A stretch of 5,432 nucleotides of DNA, taken from positions 3,638-9,069 of the forward strand of contig CAJOEQ010000075.1 in assembly GCA_905233515.1 (NCBI GenBank), in the 5' to 3' direction. Below, piece by piece: positions 1-4,934 of this stretch. Both the position numbers and the translations under genes were made by a program. Under the pieces are notes generated by a model. It was not told the origin of the DNA. It did not search any database and was given only the letters and a program-made list of their open reading frames with translations. Positions within the stretch are counted from its first letter, which is position 1. Each line of letters starts with the position of its first letter. The stretch is from an uncultured Synergistales bacterium. Its GTDB lineage: Bacteria; Synergistota; Synergistia; Synergistales; Aminobacteriaceae.

Positions 1-981
1 GCGATAGGTGATTTTATTAGATTCGGACTCGGGGCGATCGCTCGTGTGAGTCATAATGTAGTAGACGTGATTTTACAGGAACGCCAGAAAAATGGCACAT
101 TTAAAACATTATGGGATTTCGTGAAACGTGTAGATTTGAGCGTCGTACATAAAACTGTAATAGAGAACATGATCAAAGCCGGAGCATTTGACAGCATTTT
201 ATCGAACAGAGCACAATTAATTAACGTCCTGCAAATTTATTTAGACGCAATCAGCAAATTAAATAACAGCAAGAAAAAAGGACAAATGAGTCTATTTGAC
301 GACTTAGCACCCGAAGAAGACTCAGAGCCTGAAATGCCGAAAATTCCTGATTTTGACTCTCACACTAGACTAAATTATGAACGTGAAGTAACAGGGCTTT
401 ATATTTCAGGTCATCCATATGATAAATATCAGGCCAAGCTCGAAAAATTTACAAATTGCACAATCGGTGATATTTCAGGGTGGCGCAGTAAAGATATTAA
501 GCCGATTTTCGGGGGAATTATAACGAGTCTTAAGGAACGCACAACGAAAAAAGGTGATATTATGTGCAGTCTTCAAATTGACGACTCAGAAAATAGCATA
601 GATGTTATTATATTTCCTAATAAATGGCAGGATCTCAAGGGTCAAATTTCTCAAGATATGCCGTGCTTAATTGAAGGCTCAATCGATGACAGAGGGCAAA
701 TTTTACTCGATAAGATTTACACGGATTTAGACGGCCTGAAAAATGAATTTGTAAGTGTCCCGCTTAATCTTGAAGAAAACGCAGAAAATTTTGATACTTT
801 CATGAAAAAATTTAGTACTGTATTATTTGACTCTCAGGATAATAAAGCAGGAAAACGAGTTATTATAAACTTTAATTCTACGTCTGAAAGAGGCCGCATT
901 ATCATGACAAATCTTTTAGTTGACGGTGAGAAATTAAATAACTTATTGCAAGATACACCCGAATTTTTTGCAGCAAGTTAA
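1..981 (+). CDS. dnaE: DNA polymerase III alpha subunit, C-terminal 326 residues (5' truncated by window)
   Basis: This is the C-terminal part of the replicative polymerase catalytic subunit. The polymerase (palm/fingers) and PHP domains lie upstream of the window. The reading frame is open from base 1, and residues 5-13 (FIRFGLGAI) are the typical DnaE lead-in to the helix-hairpin-helix DNA-binding region, so the in-frame GTG at base 46 is an internal Val codon and not a start. In order, numbering from base 1: HhH region about 5-70 (KAGAFDS near 59-65); QMSLF at 95-99, which matches the internal beta-clamp binding motif (QxxLF type; E. coli has QADMF); the conserved YEREVTGLYISGHP segment at about 126-139; and an OB-fold (tRNA_anti type) at about 168-240, with a short C-terminal tail to 326. 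The stop is TAA. Assignment is by recognised motifs. DnaE1 type is more likely than PolC because the HhH, clamp motif and OB fold follow each other in this order and there is no inserted exonuclease. No frameshift is seen. Confidence 0.95.
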   Translation, partial: AIGDFIRFGLGAIARVSHNVVDVILQERQKNGTFKTLWDFVKRVDLSVVHKTVIENMIKAGAFDSILSNRAQLINVLQIYLDAISKLNNSKKKGQMSLFDDLAPEEDSEPEMPKIPDFDSHTRLNYEREVTGLYISGHPYDKYQAKLEKFTNCTIGDISGWRSKDIKPIFGGIITSLKERTTKKGDIMCSLQIDDSENSIDVIIFPNKWQDLKGQISQDMPCLIEGSIDDRGQILLDKIYTDLDGLKNEFVSVPLNLEENAENFDTFMKKFSTVLFDSQDNKAGKRVIINFNSTSERGRIIMTNLLVDGEKLNNLLQDTPEFFAAS

Positions 982-998
982 AAATATGCGCTTTTCGT

Positions 999-1008
999 GA
1001 TAATTTAT
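999..1008 (+). promoter_or_regulatory. candidate -10-like element upstream of pyk
   Basis: GATAATTTAT in the 66-base dnaE-pyk gap. GATAAT (999-1004) matches TATAAT at five of six positions. No convincing -35 is found 16-18 bases upstream. A start near 1011 would give a leader of about 37 nt that includes the pyk ribosome binding site. No GC-rich hairpin followed by a T-run lies between dnaE and pyk, so readthrough from dnaE is also possible. The same 9-mer occurs at the two other open junctions. This is a weak call from sequence alone. Confidence 0.25.
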
Positions 1009-1031
1009 TGTAACAGGAAAATTTTTTAAAC

Positions 1032-1037
1032 AGGGGG
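1032..1037 (+). promoter_or_regulatory. ribosome binding site of pyk
   Basis: AGGGGG followed by 10 A/T-rich bases and then the ATG at 1048. It is a purine, G-rich variant of the Shine-Dalgarno sequence and supports the pyk start, which also agrees with the family N-terminus (KIVCTIGP at residues 4-11). Confidence 0.7.
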
Positions 1038-1047
1038 ATAAATAAAA

Positions 1048-2817
1048 ATGTTCGTAAAAATAGTATGCACTATAGGGCCGGCCTCAGAAAATTATGACAC
1101 TCTTAAAACTATGGCCGAGTCTGGTATGAATGTAGCTAGATTAAATTTTTCTCACGGTGATTATTCAGGTCATGAGAAAAAGTTAAAATTAATTCGTAAA
1201 GTTGAACGCGCAGTAAAAAAGCCCATTGCCGCATTACTTGACACAAAAGGCCCGGAAATTCGCACGGGATTAATGCAGGGCGGTGAAGTCATGCTGAATC
1301 AGGGCGCGAAAATTATTTTATGTGCATGTGATGAGCCATTCGAGGGGACTCAAGATAAAATTTTCGTGAACTATAAATTATTGCCTAATGAAGTCAAGCC
1401 CGGGCAAAATATTTTTATTGATGACGGGACTCTAAATCTTGAAGTAGAAAGCATTAACGGCGATGAAGTTACTTGTAAAATCATAGTCGGAGGAGCTTTA
1501 CGCAACACAAAAGGTATTAATTTACCCGGAGCAGATTTAACTATGCCGGCACTTTCTGATAAAGACAAGCAGGACATAACATGGGGAATTCAACACGGCA
1601 TGGAATATCTTGCAGTCTCATTTGTCAAGAATCGCACTGATATTTTAGAAGTCAGGCGGCTGATTCAATCACTCGGCGGAAATATGAAAGTTTTAGCTAA
1701 AATCGAAACAAGTCAGGCCGTGCAAAATATTGAAGAAATTGTTGACGTAGTTGACGGCGTTATGGTAGCCCGCGGGGATTTAGGAGTCGAGATTCCGACT
1801 GAAGACGTGCCATTAGTCCAGAAAAAAATTATCGAAATGTGCAGAGTCAGGGGCAAAGTCGTAATTGTTGCGACTCAAATGCTTGACTCAATGATTCGCA
1901 ATCCCAGACCGACAAGAGCAGAAGCCAGTGACGTAGCAAATGCCGTACTTGATGGAACTGACGCGGTTATGTTATCAGGTGAGACAGCGAGCGGAAATTA
2001 TCCCGTTCAAGCAGTCAAGACAATGCGCAAAATTTTAGACCGTGCCGAGAAAGAAATAAATCTCTGGGGCAATCACAAGAATAACGAGCAAAACCCGATC
2101 GATCTCGAAGGAATCCCCGTTCCTGATGCTGTATCAGGTGCAGCCGTCTTAATAGCTCGTCAAATAAAAGCACCCGCAATAATTTCATTGAGTCGTTCAG
2201 GTCTCACAGCTAGAATGATTAGCAAACACCGCCCGGAATGTCCCATCTTAGGAGTTACTCCCAGTCAACAGACTTGGCGCGAGCTTGCATTATGGTGGGG
2301 CGTTCAACCTGTAAGATTATCCGAAATGTCAGATATTAACGTTGCTGCTCGTGAAGCAATTACTACATGTGTGAATAAAGGCTTATTACCTGAAGGCGAA
2401 CTCGTAGTAATTACTGCAGGTGTACCAGTCGGGCGCGCAGGTTCTACAAATCTCGTTGAAGTCCTTACAACTGGGAATATTTTATTATCGGGGACTCCTT
2501 TATCTCATAAAAATGCAGTCGGAAAAGTTTGCATTGCTCGGACTCCTCAGGAAGCTATAGAAAAAGTATCGCCCGGTTGTATTCTAGTTGTCAGGCAATT
2601 AAACGAAGATTATCGCCCAGTTCTTGACAAGGTCGGAGCAGTCTTGTTTGAAAGCGGCTTATTATTCAGTGAGGGGAATTCTTTAGCGATTGATTATAAT
2701 TTGCCTTGTATTGTCGGAGTCGCTGATGCGTTTTCTACTTTGATGGACGATGATATTATTTCAGTCGACGGCACAAGAGGTTTAATTTATCGCGGAGTTG
2801 TAAGACTCGTTATCTAA
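1048..2817 (+). CDS. pyk: pyruvate kinase, long form with C-terminal PEP-utilizer-like domain
   Basis: Cytosolic glycolytic enzyme that converts phosphoenolpyruvate and ADP to pyruvate and ATP. At 589 aa it has the Bacillus-type long form (about 585 aa) rather than the roughly 470 aa enterobacterial form. The N-terminal barrel starts with KIVCTIGP (4-11). R31, N33 and S35 (RLNFSH), D65 and R72 (LLDTKGPEIRTG), K218 and E220 (AKIET), D244 (ARGDLG) and T276 (ATQML) occupy the substrate and metal site. The lid (B) domain is about 67-165. The signature RNPRPTRAEASDVANAV is at 284-300, followed by MLSGETASG at 308-316. The C domain runs from about 345 to 470. The extra domain, about 475-589, resembles the phosphohistidine domain of PPDK/PEP synthase, but the usual TSHA histidine position is E542, so it is probably structural or regulatory. 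The next gene, cdaA, starts 24 bases downstream with no terminator between, so co-transcription is likely. Confidence 0.97.
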   Translation: MFVKIVCTIGPASENYDTLKTMAESGMNVARLNFSHGDYSGHEKKLKLIRKVERAVKKPIAALLDTKGPEIRTGLMQGGEVMLNQGAKIILCACDEPFEGTQDKIFVNYKLLPNEVKPGQNIFIDDGTLNLEVESINGDEVTCKIIVGGALRNTKGINLPGADLTMPALSDKDKQDITWGIQHGMEYLAVSFVKNRTDILEVRRLIQSLGGNMKVLAKIETSQAVQNIEEIVDVVDGVMVARGDLGVEIPTEDVPLVQKKIIEMCRVRGKVVIVATQMLDSMIRNPRPTRAEASDVANAVLDGTDAVMLSGETASGNYPVQAVKTMRKILDRAEKEINLWGNHKNNEQNPIDLEGIPVPDAVSGAAVLIARQIKAPAIISLSRSGLTARMISKHRPECPILGVTPSQQTWRELALWWGVQPVRLSEMSDINVAAREAITTCVNKGLLPEGELVVITAGVPVGRAGSTNLVEVLTTGNILLSGTPLSHKNAVGKVCIARTPQEAIEKVSPGCILVVRQLNEDYRPVLDKVGAVLFESGLLFSEGNSLAIDYNLPCIVGVADAFSTLMDDDIISVDGTRGLIYRGVVRLVI

Positions 2818-2828
2818 GAAAGAAAAAA

Positions 2829-2899
2829 TTTATAATTTATCATGTGGGCAAATATAAGAAGTGCTATAGACATCGCGATAGTGTCATTTATAATTTATC
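2829..2899 (+). repeat. 13-base direct repeat at and within the cdaA start
   Basis: TTTATAATTTATC occurs exactly at 2829-2841, touching the cdaA ATG, and again at 2887-2899 inside cdaA (codons for Phe-Ile-Ile-Tyr-Arg, residues 16-20, in the first membrane segment). The two copies are 58 bases apart start to start. The identity is directly visible. The word is AT-rich and the second copy is constrained by protein sequence, so it may be chance. Confidence 0.35.
2831..2836 (+). promoter_or_regulatory. perfect TATAAT five bases before the cdaA ATG
   Basis: TATAAT at 2831-2836 is followed by TTATC and then the ATG at 2842. As a -10 box, its expected start point falls at about 2842-2844, on the start codon itself, giving a leaderless transcript. 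No Shine-Dalgarno is present at a useful distance; the nearest purine run, AAGAAAG at 2816-2822, is about 19 bases from the ATG. No good -35 is found (TCGTTA at 2807-2812 is poor). Alternatively cdaA is translated by coupling to pyk, whose stop codon is 24 bases upstream, and the AT-rich stretch only keeps the start codon unstructured. Confidence 0.3.
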
Positions 2900-3687
2900 G
2901 CATTCTTGTTTTACTGGTAAGCACGCGGGCTATTCAGCTTGTGAAGGGCTTATTTAGATTAATCATGCTTTCATTAGTGGCCGGCGTGTTAAGATTTAGG
3001 CTTTTATCGTGGGTTCTCGGTCATACTTTATGGGCGTTGAGTTTTGCGATTCCTATAGTTTTTCACCCTGAACTACGCAAAATTTTAGAAGAGTTAGGCA
3101 AAGGCAAATGGCAATTTTTTAATAATACTCATTTATCAATAGACGACGCAGAAGAGAGAGTCAGGCAGTTATCGGGCGCATTAAGTTATTTAAAGGCTCA
3201 TAAAATCGGCGCATTAATTGTCTTGAGAAATAATGACGATCTCAAAGACTACACAGAGACAGCTATACACTTAGACGCTAGAATAACTCAAGAATTATTA
3301 ATCTCCATTTTCTGGATAAATAATCCTTTACATGACGGCGCAATAATTCTCGATAAATTTAACATAATCGCCGGAGGCTGCTATTTACCGCTTGCAGATG
3401 CTCCCGAAATATCGCGCTGGTATGGAACAAGACACAGGGCGGGGCTTGGACTCTCGGAAGTTTCTGACGCTACAGTCTTTATAGTTAGTGAAGAGCGCGG
3501 GGAAGTATCACTTGCTAAAAAAGGTAAACTCTCAAAGAATCTAAAAGATTTTCAGGTTGAGAAATTATTACGTCATTATTTCATGAGCGATCAGACATCT
3601 GAAAAATACCCATTTTTTAAGTCAGTGAAAAATTTATTCTGGTCTACACTTTCAGGAGATCAGGAGCGCGGGGGGTTAGTACATTGA
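2842..3687 (+). CDS. cdaA: membrane-bound diadenylate cyclase CdaA
   Basis: Converts two ATP to cyclic di-AMP, the second messenger that controls potassium and osmolyte uptake and cell-wall homeostasis in Bacillota. At 281 aa it has normal CdaA length. Three predicted membrane segments (about 8-26, 37-58 and 61-75) are followed by the family linker FHPELRKILEELG (74-86) and the cytosolic DAC domain (about 98-248). The two catalytic signatures are intact: DGA at 165-167 within NPLHDGAIIL, and RHR at 197-199 within GTRHRAGLGLSE. IVSEERGEVSL (214-224) is also typical. The usual IVIERET segment is IVLRNND (126-132). The ATG is chosen because the N-terminus matches CdaA orthologues immediately, although it has no Shine-Dalgarno. 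The stop codon TGA overlaps the TTG start of cdaR. The neighbours cdaR and glmM confirm that this is CdaA and not DisA or CdaS. Confidence 0.96.
   Translation: MWANIRSAIDIAIVSFIIYRILVLLVSTRAIQLVKGLFRLIMLSLVAGVLRFRLLSWVLGHTLWALSFAIPIVFHPELRKILEELGKGKWQFFNNTHLSIDDAEERVRQLSGALSYLKAHKIGALIVLRNNDDLKDYTETAIHLDARITQELLISIFWINNPLHDGAIILDKFNIIAGGCYLPLADAPEISRWYGTRHRAGLGLSEVSDATVFIVSEERGEVSLAKKGKLSKNLKDFQVEKLLRHYFMSDQTSEKYPFFKSVKNLFWSTLSGDQERGGLVH
3670..3675 (+). promoter_or_regulatory. G-run ribosome binding site of cdaR
   Basis: GGGGGG inside the last codons of cdaA, eight bases before the TTG at 3684. A better-matching AGGAG at 3662-3666 is 17 bases from the start, which is too far for normal use. 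The G-run resembles the AGGGGG site of pyk, and together with the 4-base stop/start overlap it supports translational coupling of cdaR to cdaA. Confidence 0.5.
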
Positions 3688-4910
3688 GAAAATTTAATCT
3701 CGATAGTTTTTTGTCGTCTTCTGCTGTGTTATGGGCAATTGCTATAATAAGCTCTCTAATGATGTGGGTATATGTAACCGGACTCGATGAAAGCTCGTAT
3801 ATAACCCGCAAATTTTCTTGTGAGCTTGAATATCGCGGGATTGACACTCAGGCAATTTTACGCAAAAGAGTATCTGAAGTTGATATAGAAATCAGAGGCC
3901 CCGAACATGAAATCATGAATTTAAATTATGATCTCGTTCACGCTTATATTGACGCAAGAAATTTATTACCCGGCAAGCGCTATGAAGTCAGCATAAACGT
4001 TGAATTACCCGGAAATATTGATTTAGTCTCGTTCACTCCATCACAGGCCGTATTAGATTTAGCTAGACAAGTAACGCGCTTAATGAACGTTGAGACAATT
4101 TTGCCGCAGAATATTCCCGACGGTCATTATATAGAAGGTGTAGAAATAATACCTAAAGAAGTAGCTATCAGGGGTGCAGAAGATGATATTGCAAAAGTCG
4201 GAAGTGTTAGAGTTACTCCTACAGTTGAAGAGTTACAAAAAGGTAGCGAGCTTTTAATGCCGGTGAAATTCTCACAGTCTGAGCCGTTCGATGGCAATGT
4301 TACAATTGAGCCCGCCCAAGTTCGTTTTCGTGGGACTTTAGCAAGCGGCCAGCCAAGAAAGAGAGTCCCCGTTAATGCTCGTTTAACCGGCTATCTTGAT
4401 AAAGATTTCGAGATTCGCGCGGTAGTTCTTGACCCTTCAGAAGTTATTATAGAAGGTCCTACATCTGAATTAGCAAAAGTTGAAGCCGTTGACACTGAAG
4501 TAATGGATATTTCTTTGCTTGCAAATGATCAGACAATCGTCGCGCCATTGAGAGAGCCTGAGGTCCCCGGTGTAAGTCTTGCAAGTAATTCGGGAGTCCG
4601 CGTTAGTCTCTCACTTGGTGAGGTAAGAGCTGAAAAAATGTTCGCAAATATTCCCGTTGAGATTCGTTCAGGCGATAAAAAATATTCGTCTAATCCCGCA
4701 AATGTAGCTGTAACTCTTGAGGGGCGGCCTTCTTTAATTGCTGCGATAACTCCGGAAGATTTGAAATTATGCGCATATGTCGACATGTCAAATGTTTTCA
4801 TGAGTCCTATTACTTTGCCGGTTAAAGCTGAATTTTTATCGGATGATACGCGCTTTAGAATTACCCTGATTGAGCCTTCAAATGTTACAGTTAATGAAGT
4901 TATTCAATAA
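3684..4910 (+). CDS. cdaR: CdaA regulatory protein with four YbbR domains
   Basis: Membrane-anchored partner of CdaA. In Bacillota it binds CdaA and tunes c-di-AMP synthesis from outside the membrane, up or down depending on species. The 408-aa protein has one N-terminal membrane anchor (about 11-31, with a basic residue pair at 2-3 on the cytoplasmic side) followed by an all-extracytoplasmic region of four degenerate YbbR repeats at about 40-128, 129-222, 223-315 and 316-408. Recurring cues are the I.GP/I.GA turns (IEIRGPEHEI 68-77, VAIRGAEDDIAKV 160-172, VIIEGPTSELAKV 254-266, VTLEGRPSLI 343-352), each followed by a V..V.. D/T strand pattern. The TTG start is inferred from the MRKFNLDSFLSS beginning just before the anchor and from the overlap with the cdaA stop (TTGA). 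The first in-frame ATG lies at codon 26, inside the anchor, and would destroy it. glmM follows after 24 bases. Confidence 0.93.
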   Translation: MRKFNLDSFLSSSAVLWAIAIISSLMMWVYVTGLDESSYITRKFSCELEYRGIDTQAILRKRVSEVDIEIRGPEHEIMNLNYDLVHAYIDARNLLPGKRYEVSINVELPGNIDLVSFTPSQAVLDLARQVTRLMNVETILPQNIPDGHYIEGVEIIPKEVAIRGAEDDIAKVGSVRVTPTVEELQKGSELLMPVKFSQSEPFDGNVTIEPAQVRFRGTLASGQPRKRVPVNARLTGYLDKDFEIRAVVLDPSEVIIEGPTSELAKVEAVDTEVMDISLLANDQTIVAPLREPEVPGVSLASNSGVRVSLSLGEVRAEKMFANIPVEIRSGDKKYSSNPANVAVTLEGRPSLIAAITPEDLKLCAYVDMSNVFMSPITLPVKAEFLSDDTRFRITLIEPSNVTVNEVIQ

Positions 4911-4918
4911 TAATTTAT
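4909..4918 (+). promoter_or_regulatory. candidate -10-like element between cdaR and glmM
   Basis: AATAATTTAT overlaps the last two bases of the cdaR stop codon. AATAAT (4909-4914) matches TATAAT at five of six positions, and the 9-mer ATAATTTAT is shared with the dnaE-pyk and pyk-cdaA gaps. No -35 was identified. It directly precedes the glmM Shine-Dalgarno, so it could equally be an AU-rich translation element or coincidence. Confidence 0.2.
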
Positions 4919-4926
4919 AAGGAGAG
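4919..4926 (+). promoter_or_regulatory. Shine-Dalgarno of glmM
   Basis: AAGGAGAG lies eight bases before the TTG at 4935. It is the best anti-16S match in the window, and it decides the start because glmM has no ATG at its N-terminus. Confidence 0.85.
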
Positions 4927-4934
4927 AGTCAAAC

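Noticed and set aside
46..48. GTG as a start codon for the first coding region
   Set aside because: The frame is open back to base 1, and the preceding residues match the DnaE lead-in to the HhH region, so the gene is cut by the window edge and this GTG is internal.
1016..1031. Possible terminator around AAAATTTTTT before pyk
   Set aside because: The symmetry is only A/T with no GC stem and no loop of usual size, and it lies close to the pyk ribosome binding site; it does not look like an intrinsic terminator.
982..1047. A riboswitch or other structured RNA leader before pyk
   Set aside because: The gap is only 66 bases, AT-rich, with no stems that could form a known aptamer, including the c-di-AMP ydaO type.
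1371..1577. Minus-strand open frame inside pyk
   Set aside because: It lies entirely within a well-conserved pyruvate kinase and has no recognisable protein features; antisense shadow.
3644..3847. Minus-strand open frame across the cdaA-cdaR overlap
   Set aside because: Both plus-strand genes are well supported here; no promoter or ribosome binding site pattern or recognisable product on the minus strand.
4529..4801. Minus-strand 90-codon open frame inside cdaR
   Set aside because: It mirrors the third and fourth YbbR repeats and resembles no family; shadow of the real gene.
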